From Astragalus membranaceus (Eukaryota > Streptophyta > Magnoliopsida > Fabales > Fabaceae): a stretch of 64,000 nucleotides of DNA. The stretch covers positions 125,864,182 through 125,928,181 of the forward strand of contig CM076846.1 in assembly GCA_039519185.1 (NCBI GenBank). Direction: 5' to 3'. A program made the translations under genes and the position numbers. Below are positions 34,792 through 43,531 of this stretch, in pieces. The notes beneath the pieces are model-generated. The model saw only the letters and a list, made by a program, of their open reading frames with translations. It ran no database searches and was not told where the DNA came from. Every line of letters starts with the position of its first letter. Position 1 is the first letter of the stretch.

Positions 34792-34896
34792 TAATGGTCA
34801 CTCTGAGCTTAGCTTGTTTGACCATTAATAACAGCTTTAGTTTTCAAACGAACTATGAGTGACGACCACTCTGAGTTTTACTTGTTTGGTCGTCAC
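34792..34896 (+). other. Conserved hairpin pair in Ogre solo LTR (block B)
   Basis: TAATGGTCA (34792-34800) pairs perfectly with TGACCATTA (34819-34827), and GTGACGACCA (34859-34868) perfectly with TGGTCGTCAC (34887-34896). Both loops contain CTCTGAG and CTTGTT. The arms differ between the two hairpins while pairing is kept. Confidence 0.75.
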
Positions 34897-34958
34897 GAAT
34901 ACCTCTCCCAATTTCAAAATAAAAAAAAACACCAAACACACAAACATTTTCTAACTTA

Positions 34959-35023
34959 GAACTACGTAGCCTTTGATTCTCTACCAGGAGATACGTAGGA
35001 GCAGGGTCACGCCCCTGTCAAGC
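34959..35023 (+). other. Conserved structured block A in solo LTR, copy 1
   Basis: GAACTACGTAGCCTTTGA, hairpin TCTC...GAGA, ATACGTAGGAGC, hairpin CAGGG...CCCTG, GTCAAGC. The second hairpin's arms differ from those in 17958-18024 but pair. Confidence 0.72.
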
Positions 35024-35417
35024 GCAAAAATAAACAATTTCCATTACCTTTCTTTCTTAATTCTTTTTTTACAAAAAAGCACAAAAAACGAATAGGGGAT
35101 TAAGTCGACTGTACAGTCGGGTTAGTCAGCTTTCTAGGACCACGAATGAACCGTTACGGATCAGGTCCTAAAATCCCTATTTAAAATAAACAATTTCTAA
35201 GTTAAAAAATACAAACACATCTCTTTCATTTCCAAAATCAAAAATCTTATTTTCAAAGTAGGGGATTAAGTCGGTCGTATCGTTTTAGGATAAGTGAACT
35301 GTGGCCCTTTAGAGCCCCAGCGCTCCTTCAGACCCCCAGTGGTCCTTCAACACGGATCACACAGTCCTAAAACCCCTACATTAAAAAACACCAACCAACA
35401 AACATTTTCTACCCCAA

Positions 35418-35488
35418 GAAATACGTGCGATTTGATTCTCTACCAAGAGATACGTAGGACCAGAGGGCGGCCGACCTCTGTCAATTGC
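35418..35488 (+). other. Conserved structured block A in solo LTR, copy 2
   Basis: GAAATACGTGCGATTTGA, hairpin TCTC...GAGA, ATACGTAGGACC, hairpin CAGAGG...CCTCTG (6 perfect pairs), GTCAATTGC. This is the most diverged copy, yet both hairpins remain. Confidence 0.7.
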
Positions 35489-35838
35489 ACTAACAAAAAA
35501 CTTTTTTTATTCTTTTCCTAAATAATCATTTTCTTAAATAAAATATCAATTTTCTTCTTTCTTTTTAACTCACAATAAAAGGGTAAAAATAAACTTTTTC
35601 AAAATTAATATTCTTTCCTACAACTAATTAGCAGGTAACCTTCCTTAGGAAGGATGTCGTGGGGTGCTAATACCTTCCCCATGCATAACAGACTCCCGAA
35701 CCCTTATCTGGTCTCAAGGACCCTTATCCATTACAAAAGGGATTTTCCAATGTTTTCCTTTAAACTAAGCTTTGGTGGCGGCTTCATTTTTGAACCTTCG
35801 AGGAATCCTCACCCGGATTTTTTGGTCGCTACAGTCAC

Positions 35839-36756
35839 CTGTAGTAACTTTCTCAAATGAACCAGCCCTAGGAAGAAGAGTGTGTGAGAAGATATGGTGA
35901 AGGATTCTAATCATGTCTTTTAGATTTGGAGCTGCTATAGGGACATAAGGAACTTTGAGAAGGGTGGTCTTAACTTCTTCTAGGGAAACTCCCATCAACT
36001 TATACCAGGATTCATCATAGACTTGAGTTCCTTGATGTGGTATGTTGAGAGCTCTTCCAAGAGAGATGGAGGATACTGTAAACTCTTTGTTTTTGACCCA
36101 AGTGGTGATTTGTGGAGGATCATATTTGATTGTAGCATAGGCAAAGAATTCTCTTACCCTTTCTTTGTAGACCAAATCATCCAAAGCTATGAACCTTTCC
36201 CATTTATGTTGAACGGGAAATGGAGTAATGTTCCAACCTCATTTTTCATTCTCTTCAGGTAAGTAAACTGTTCTAGAGACAATGGTTATGAAGCCCATTT
36301 TGTCTTTTCTGGTTCCTTCCTTTTCTTGAGTTGTTGACCCTTCTTACCAGTTGGAGGAAGAGGGACTTCAACCTTCTTTCCTTTCTCCATATTTCTCTTC
36401 ACTTGAAACTTTTTAGTAGATTTCACAACTGGTTGAGAGGATTCAACCTTCTGTTCTACAACTATTGGATGCTCTATTTTGTCTTCAGGATTTTTGTGTT
36501 GTTCAACATTAATAGGAGCATCTGAGGAAGTACCAGTAGTGTTTTTAGAGGCGGAATGAAACTTAACTAGCATTTATCTTCTTGTATTTCCACTTGGAGT
36601 GTGTTTCATCTTTGCAAGGCGTGATTTCAGAGGTTTTACGTAAACGGGTTTCTGAGATGGACCAACGAGAATGAAGTTAGGAATTCTAGGATCTGTCTCT
36701 AGTGATTTCGAGTCAGAGTACGTTGAAGTGGGTTCAGTGTTTTTGGTTCTCACCAT
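35839..36756 (-). pseudogene. SIRE env-like protein, N-terminal part
   Basis: On the minus strand the region opens with MVRTKNTEP (36756), is stopped near 36574, continues as a basic, Lys/Pro-rich frame (36573-36286) and then in another frame with a globular part (VYKERVREFFAYATIKYDP ... IPHQGTQVYDESWY ... HHIFSHTLLPRAG, 36184-35839). That part resembles what databases call 'putative plant transposon protein'. The sequence then runs into the target duplication of the solo LTR. Start Met, basic N-terminus and position after RNase H fit the SIRE env-like reading frame; at least two breaks make it a pseudogene. Confidence 0.65.
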
Positions 36757-37209
36757 TTGCTGACTTAGGGATTTTTGGAAACGAACAATGACCGTTTCGT
36801 GAGTTAATAAGAAAGAAAGAGGATGAAGTAATGCCTTTTAATTACTTCAGAGCAGTTATTGTCCAACGGTTAAGAGGTTCTTGACTGATGTGTAACCGTT
36901 TGGACAAGACACATTTAGATTGGAGAGAGACGAAAGAGATAAGAGTCGTTGAAACGGCTAGGTTCCTATTTTTGGGAAATTTTTAATACAACTAACCTAA
37001 GACAAAAAGAATAAAGCACGCAAACAATATAAATGCGAACAAAAGATGAAACAAACAACACACAACATAAAATCTTTTTGTATTTTTATGGTCATATGCA
37101 TCTGATGACCCTTCTCAATAGTTGAGAAGGTTGAGGGCTATGACCCTTCTCATGGTTGAGAAGGTTGCTGGTCATGGCCCTTCTCATCTGAGGGGGTTTC
37201 AATGATATG
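36757..37209 (-). other. Non-coding stretch between SIRE pol and env-like region
   Basis: No frame was seen. The phrase CCTTCTCA (TGAGAAGG on the element strand) occurs several times at 37109-37185, as it does throughout this element. Confidence 0.5.
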
Positions 37210-38640
37210 AAGCATGCTTTTTAATGAAACTAAAACTTTCCTCTAAGAGGGGTTTAGTGAAAATATCTGCTAGTTGATGTTTAGTATCCACAAAAACAAG
37301 TTCATTGTCTTTTTTTGAACATGATCTCTAATGAAATGATGCTTGATATCAATGTGCTTTGACCTAGAGTGCTGAATTAGATTTTTAGACAAGTTAATAG
37401 CACAAGTCTTATCACAGAATAATGGAATATCTGAGTAACTTAAAGAGAAGTCTTCAAGTGGTTCTTGATCCATAAAATTTGAGAACAACAGCCAGCAGAG
37501 ATATACTTAGCTTCTGTTGTTGAGAGCGAAATTGTGCTTTCCTTTCTGCATGACTGTGAGATGAGTGATTCCCCAAGTAGTTGACATGAACAACTTGTAC
37601 TTTTACTTTCCAATTTGTCTCCAGCATAGTCAGCATCACAATACCCTATAAGCTCAAAATGTATTTTCTTTCTGTACCAAAGACCATGGTTAGGTGTTCC
37701 AACCAGATATCTGAAAATCCTTTTAACAGCTGTAAGGTGAGACTCTTTAGGAGCAGTTTAGAATCTAGCACATAGTCCTACAGAGAAGACTATGTCTGGT
37801 CTACTTGTAGTGAGGTATAATAGGGAACCTATCATGCCTCTATACTCCTTTTCAGAAACAGGCTTACCCTTCTCATCTTTTTCAATGCTTGTAGAATGGT
37901 GCATTGGAGTGGCTTATTGATTTAGCATCACTCGTTTTATACTTCTTAAGAAGGTCTCTGATATACGTCTCTTGAGAGATGAAAGTACCCTTCTTAAGTT
38001 GCTTAATTTTCAAACCAAGGAAATACCTTAGTTCACCCATGATACTCATTTCAAATTCATTTTTCATTAATTTTCGAAAGTCAATGCAAAGCTTTTCATT
38101 GGTTGCGCCAAAGATGATGTCATCAACATAAATTTGAACAATTACTAATTCATCTTTGAGGGGTTTTTCAAAAAAGTGTAACATCAATTTTTCCTCTTGA
38201 AAAACCATTTTTGATCAAAAAAGTACTAAGCCTCTTATACCAATGTCTAGGAGCTTGTTTAAGACCATAGAGAGCTTTGTCAATTTGAAAACGTGATTAG
38301 GCTATTTTTGATCAATAAAGCCAGGAGGTTGGTGTACATACACATCCTCATTTAGAAATCCATTTAAAAAAACACTTTTGACATCCATTTGAAAGAGTTT
38401 GAAATCTTTGTGAGCAGCATAAGTAAGAAGTATTCTAATGGCTTCTAACCTGGCAACAGGAGAAAATGTTTCATCATAGTCAATACCTTCCTGTTGATTG
38501 TAGCCTTGAAAAACAAGCCTTGACCTGTTTCTGATAACCTTACCATTTTCATCCATTTTGTTTCTAAAGATCCATTTTGTGCCAATAACAGATTGGTGCC
38601 TTGGAGATGGAACTAAGTTCCATACCTAATTCTTCTCAAA
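37210..38640 (-). pseudogene. SIRE reverse transcriptase and RNase H, broken
   Basis: On the minus strand RT pieces include FQGYNQQEGIDYDETFSPVA and FQMDVKSVFLNG (38556-38302), then the catalytic IYVDDIIFGAT (about 38130). After a frameshift or stop near 37880 comes RNase H sequence with SYSDIPLFCDKTCAINLSKN and HSRSKHIDIKHHF (37488-37270). The normal DIIFGAT, FETSPVA-like and CDN-SAI-type motifs allow assignment to the copia/SIRE group. At least four frame breaks are present. In an intact element this would copy the RNA genome. Confidence 0.9.
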
Positions 38641-39987
38641 CATAGCAAGCTCCACTTGCATTTCTTCAACCCATGATTCATCAACAATTGCTTCATTTAT
38701 ATTCTTTGGTTCTATTACTGAAATCAGAGTACTATGAGAAGCTTCTCTTCTGAATGAACTTCTGGTTCTAACTGGTTCAGAAGTTTCTCCAATATTTGTT
38801 TGCTCTTGAGGATGGTTAGTCACCAATCTCCAACTCCTTGGTAGCTCAGAGGCTTGAATTGGTTTAGTTTGGGGGTTCTTTAGATGTTGAGAAGGGTCTA
38901 GTGCAGAATCAGATTATGTTTTCTCATGAATTTCATTACCCTTCTCATCTGTCTTATCTGCATCTATCTCATCATCTTCATTTCTATCTTTAAACTGTTA
39001 GTTTCAATAAACATAACATGCATGGTTTCTTCAACATCCTTATTCCTAAGATTATAAACTCTATATGCTTTTGATGTGAGAGAATATCCAAAATTTAGTG
39101 CAGGATCAGATTTAGGATCAAACTTTCCCAAATTATCCTTGTTATTTAAAACATAGCAATCACAGCCAAATACATGGAAATATGATATGATGGGCTTTTT
39201 TCCTTACCAAAGTTCATATGGGGGTTTTGTTCAGAGTTTTTCTAATGGTTTCAAAATATAGCAGGCAGTATTCACTGCTTCTCCCCAAGAGTACTTTTCA
39301 ATTTTTTGAATCATTGAGCAACGTTCTAGCCATTTCTTGCAATGTCCTATCTTTCTTTCAACTACATCATTTTGTTGAGGAGTTCTTGGACAAGAAAGGT
39401 TGTGTGACTTACCATTTTCTTCAACAAAGGTTTTTAACATAGTATTTTCAAATTCTCCTCCATGGTCACTTCTAATTGCAACAATGTTAGAACCCTTCTC
39501 ACTTTGAACTTTCCTTAAAAAATGTTTTGAACCTTTTAAAAGCCTCATTTTTGTATTTCAGAAAAATAACCCATGTGAACCAAGAATAATCATCAACTAT
39601 AACAAAGCCATATATCTTTCCACTTAGGCTAGCATGCTTGGTAGGACCAACGAGATCCATATGCAGAAGTTCAAAAGGTTTCTGAGTGGAAATTATGTTA
39701 ATAGGTTTACAAGATGATTTGACATGCTTTCCTTGAATGCACGTTTCACATGATTTATCCTTCTCATACTTAATCTTTGGAAGCCTTCTGATGAAATAAA
39801 GTTTGGACAGTTTTGAAATGATTTTCATGCTAATATGACCAAATCTCCTATGCCACATCCATTTGTCATCTTCTTTTGAAATAAGACACATTTGATCAGG
39901 TAAATCATCAAGACAAATGCTATAGAGAATGTTTGTTCTCATCGTGACCTTTCTAAACTTGACTCTTCTTGTCATGATGCTTCTCAT
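38641..39987 (-). pseudogene. SIRE integrase with GAG-pre-integrase domain, broken
   Basis: On the minus strand a frame from 39987 has the zinc-binding pre-integrase part (WMWHRRFGH ... CETCIQGK) and the integrase core start (LLHMDLVGP with the first Asp; VIVDDYSWFTWV). After a shift near 39540 the core continues with IRSDHGGEFEN (second Asp) and PRTPQQNDVVERK (Glu). The triad is visible but split between two frames, and the sequence to 38641 is a decayed C-terminus and linker. Gag and protease, which should precede it, are absent: the frame is preceded directly by LTR-proximal tandem repeats. Confidence 0.88.
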
Positions 39988-40019
39988 TTGATGCTTCTCA
40001 TCTCTATTCTTCTGAGAGC

Positions 40020-40350
40020 CTTTCTCATGTTGGTTCTGTCATGATGCTTCTTAGGTTGATCCTTCTGATCTTCACTCTTCTTATCATGATGCTTCTCAAC
40101 TTGATTCTTCTTATTACGACCCTTATGATCTTGACCCTTCTTGTCATGATGTTTCTCAACTTGATTGTGAATATTCTCTTGTTGACTCTTCTATTGTTGA
40201 CTCTTCTCATGACTCTTCTATTGTTGACTCTTCTCATGACTCTTCTGTTGTTGACTCTTCTCATGATGACTCTTCTCGTGTTGAGTCTTCTCATCATGAC
40301 TCTTCTCATATTGACTCTTCTCGTGACGAGTCTTCTTATTTTAACCCTTC
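40020..40350 (-). repeat. GAGAAGAGTCAA-type tandem repeats at SIRE 5' end
   Basis: On the minus strand short units built from GAGAAGAGTCA plus ACA/TGA/CGA are repeated about twenty times, partly as a 24-bp period (ATAGAAGAGTCATGAGAAGA). Translations such as NNRRVMRRVNNRR are products of the repeat. Confidence 0.82.
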
Positions 40351-40618
40351 TTAACTAATGCCTTTCTCTTCTCTTCCAATGGTGTTTTTCTTTGTATTTC
40401 TATCAACATCCTTGTGGCTTCTTTGTATTGTCATTGCTTCAAGTCTTCTCAACACTTATGCTTCTTAAAATCAAATTATCTTCTTGAGAGTAGATAACAT
40501 ATCCTGTTCTTATATTTCACTCAAGAAGAAACATTTGTAGCATATGAAATCAGATAACTTAAGTTTCTCACATTTGAAGTTTGTTAATCATCAAAACTAA
40601 TTAGGGATTTTGCCTCAA
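40351..40618 (-). repeat. SIRE 5' LTR, start
   Basis: TTGAGGCAAAATCCCTAATT at 40618 (minus) and the next 130 bp match the 3' LTR start at 31178. The LTR continues into the tandem repeats; its end and the primer site cannot be found. The bases CATGT (40619-40623) would be one half of the target duplication. Confidence 0.78.
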
Positions 40619-40623
40619 CATGT

Positions 40624-42931
40624 TCGTAGTGGTAACACCGGATCGGTTGGACCCGAGGTTCAAGAGGGTCTTAATTCCGCTCCCAACAGCCTCCAAGCGG
40701 AAGATCGCTCCCCCGAGGTCCCCAACAATGAGCTAATGGAGGAAGGTCAGACAAGCGGGCATCGATCTGAGGATTTGGTGATCATTGAGTCGGATATGTC
40801 TGATACTGAGCGGAACGCAGAGGAGCCGGGGAGCACAAATCCTGGTTGGTGTTCTGAGGATAGTGACACTGAAGACGAGGCTGAGGCAGAAAATTTTGAG
40901 TGTGGATGAGAACCGAAATAATGAAGTTAATTCCGACGAGTATTCTAGCATCGGGGTTGGGCCGGTCGACGTCCCTTTGCTGATGCCATTATCTACCCTC
41001 CGAGAATATTCGTGTGTATCAGAGACGTTGAGGGGGATCCGGTCCGTATATAAAGACGAAAATGACATAAGCCACATTGTTAGCCGGATTTCATGGAGAC
41101 GAGGATAGATATGGAATGTGGAGGGCATGGAAGAAGATCAACACGTCGCCGTTTGGGCGCAAGCTCTTAAGTTCGTCATGTACGAGGTGACGATCTCCAC
41201 CATGAACATCCGCCCCCATTCATCGCTCTTCAGCAGGAGGTATTGGGAACCTTGAACCTAGCCCCCGCACAGGTTCACCCCAACTCGCGGGCCTTCATCC
41301 GGGCTTTTGAGTTGACGTGCCTTCATTTGGGAGGCCGGTGTCTGCCAATTTATTCTTCTATCTTTTTGAGATAAATAGGAGGCACGAAGAGGGGTCCAAA
41401 GAGCGATGGGAACATGTAAGCCTCCGATCTAGAAGGAATACCAAGGTCTTCATGCCCTATACCGACTCTCTGAAAGGAAGTTGGAAAGATAAATTCTTCT
41501 TCGCCGAGCCAGTGAATGACGAAGCCATAAGGTATGTTGGCAAATATAGTGCAGATGGACACTCTCTGGAGTCCACTAAGTTTCACATTGGATGGGCCCT
41601 TTCTCACTTTAAGTGAGGTGGACAAATAAACCCTGGAGATCCTGATAAACTTTGCCGACTTAATCCCTTACACCGATCCTAAGAAGTTCGGTATTGATAC
41701 AGCGAGCTTGGTCGAGGCGGGTACCAAGGAAAAGGTGTTAAGAGCGCTTGGTAGGGTCGGATACTGATAAAATGTCTTTGACTTTAATTTTATCTTTAAG
41801 AGTGGTTTCCCTAATCTTTCTTCAAATTTGTTTGTTTTGCAGATAAGATGTCTACTGACAAGTTTGCCATTCTGAGGGATGTGGCTGAAAAGAGGGCCGG
41901 CTTGCACCAGAGTAGTTCCGAAGCTCAACCAACTCCCCAACAGACCCCTCGACGGGACGAACCTGTGCTTGCTGTGCCTCTTACCACTGTCACTACTGTG
42001 GATGTCGAGGATTAGGCTGCCGATCTTCAACACCGGAGGCATCAACAAAATTTGGCGCAGGTGGATCGTCCCCTAGTTCACGCTTCCCCTTCTCAACCCT
42101 CGGGAAAAAGGGTGTGATCCGATCGGGGCGGTTCTCCCAAGGCATCAAAGAAGGGTCGCCATGGAAAACACTCATCGAGGAAGAGCAAGTCTTCAAGCAT
42201 TTCGATTGATGGTGAGTTCTTGAAGAGGAACTTTGAGGAGTACCGTGCCGACCCAGTGGAGGTCGTGGCGAAAGTTTTTAGGCATCTGGCCGATATCTCG
42301 AAGGTGTAGAAGGAGGAAGCTGAAAGCCGAGTTAAAGGTAACCAGGGAAACCAAATTCTCCTTCTTTTGTTGCTTTTGTTGGCTATTGTTCTTGACTTAG
42401 CATTATTTTCTTTCTTTTATTTCAGGTGCTCTGAAAGAGAGAGATGAGGAACGAGCTTTGAGGGAGGCGGACCGGAAAAAGTATAGTCGATCTCTGCCAC
42501 TTTGGTCAAGACTCAGAAAGACCTTCCTGATCTCCAAGAGGAGAAAGGAGAACTTGTGAATGAGAGAGACTCTGCTAGTGGCAAGGTCAAAGAGCTTGAG
42601 CTTCAAGTTTCCGAGTTTAAAAACAAAGAAAAGCAGGCTGCGGAGATGGTCTCATCTCTAAGGAGTCGGAATTCCGAGCTCGAGATAGAGCTGCAGAAAG
42701 CTAGGGAAGAGAGGACCAATCTCAACTCGGATCCCCAAGGTCGGGTTGCTGAGCTTGAAGAGGGGTTGAGACAGGCCAAGGAGAAAACGCGGAAATCCGA
42801 ACTTGAAGCTGCCAATGTAGCAGTAATGGCTCTTGAGATGGCTGGGGAAGGCTTTGACAAAGCCCTTGCTCAAGTCGCCGTGATCCCACCCTTGATTATC
42901 ACTTGATAAAGGGATCTTGAACGGGGATCAC
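40624..42931 (+). pseudogene. 'Putative gypsy type transposon' (PF04195-like) coiled-coil gene, decayed
   Basis: Plus-strand pieces in three frames. An acidic N-terminal part (to about 40906) is followed by a shifted frame with SYVSR-like sequence up to 41108, then the conserved domain piece ANLFFYLFEINRRHEEGSKE ... SLKGSWKDKFFFAEPVND (41317-41616). The C-terminal coiled coil (42502-42906) has LQEEKGELVNERDSA and SELEIELQKAREE. Two likely introns are visible: 41751-41842 (ending TTTTGCAG) and 42338-42425 (GTAACC...TTTCAG). Database proteins with this layout are called putative gypsy type transposon or gag-like; their function is unknown. It is cut on the left by SIRE and on the right by the Ogre LTR at 42932. 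Confidence 0.68.
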
Positions 42932-43244
42932 TGTCGTGATCGTGATCCCGATTTTAGGAGTCGCCACCCAATTTATTTAATAGGAAAAATTGAGAAAAAC
43001 CTAACTTAAAATTATTGGTCTGCGTATACCAGATTGAGTTCGGAAGTCGATTATGTATAGGGAAGGGCGGAAACTTAATCCCACTGCACCCCTAGTACAT
43101 CTGTCATAAGACAGATACCCTAAATCTGATTGTGCAAATATTAATAAATTACTTAATCATTTGTTTACCCAAAAATAATATTAAGTGAAAAAGAATTATT
43201 TAGAAATAAATAAAATAGGGACCAATTTAAGAAAATTTAATTTT

Positions 43245-43313
43245 GACTTGACGGAGAAGCCCCGCTCCTACGTATCCTCCAGCACAATGAGGAAATCAAA
43301 AGTCGCGTAGTTC
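43245..43313 (-). other. Conserved structured block A in minus Ogre LTR
   Basis: On the minus strand: GAACTACGCGACTTTTGA, hairpin TCCTC...GGAGGA, ATACGTAGGAGC, hairpin GGAG...CTCC, GTCAAGTC. The first hairpin pairs with arms unlike those in the other LTRs, a compensating change. Confidence 0.72.
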
Positions 43314-43357
43314 TTCCCGAAAAAAAGTTTGTTGGTTGGTTGATTTTAATTTTTGAA

Positions 43358-43531
43358 GGGGTTTGAGATCACCAAGTTGTACAACTCAGGCGTCAGAAAC
43401 CGGATTGTGGGTTTGATAAGATGTACATCTCAATCAAACCCATTTTTATTTTTCGAAAGGGTTTAAGATCAAAGCCGTACAGCTAAAGTCTCTTGAACCA
43501 GGATTGACAAGATGTACATCTCAGTCAAACC
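43358..43531 (-). other. Conserved hairpin array in minus Ogre LTR (block B)
   Basis: Given as plus-strand bases: GGGTTTGAT (43409-43417) pairs perfectly with ATCAAACCC (43433-43441); GGTTTAAGA (about 43460) pairs with TCTTGAACC (about 43492) with one wobble; GGATTGA (43501) pairs with TCAAACC (43525) with one mismatch. A fourth, weaker one lies at 43358-43402 (GGTTT...AAACC). Loops of two carry GATGTACATC. Confidence 0.65.

Larger units (their letters stand above)
33397..35833 (+). mobile_element. Ogre solo LTR inserted in the env-like region
   Basis: The 2437-bp LTR starts TGTCATACCCTAATTTTG and ends GGTCGCTACA, and is flanked by the perfect duplication GTCAC (33392-33396 and 35834-35838). 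No primer site or interior is present, so the two LTRs of a former Ogre recombined. It carries a 145-bp inverted repeat, two block-B hairpins, two copies of block A, and two copies of a 19-bp phrase shared with the array at 25094-25232. Confidence 0.93.
31048..40618 (-). mobile_element. Maximus/SIRE-type Ty1/copia element with env-like region, decayed
   Basis: On the minus strand the order is: start of the 5' LTR (40618 leftward), tandem repeats, integrase, RT, RNase H, an env-like region, polypurine tract, start of the 3' LTR (31178-31048). Both LTR starts share 31048-31178 / 40488-40618 almost exactly. A reading frame after pol is the hallmark of the SIRE lineage of plants. Gag, protease and the primer site are missing between 5' LTR and integrase. 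The 3' LTR is cut by an Ogre LTR and the env-like region by an Ogre solo LTR. Confidence 0.88.

Noticed and set aside
40025..40358. Frames with NNRRVMRR or LLLLTLLMTL repeats on both strands
   Set aside because: Both are readings of the GAGAAGAGTCA repeat of the SIRE element; not proteins.
42502..42906. Host coiled-coil (myosin-like) gene
   Set aside because: It is the C-terminal part of the PF04195-like transposon gene, joined by an intron to upstream pieces and cut by an LTR.
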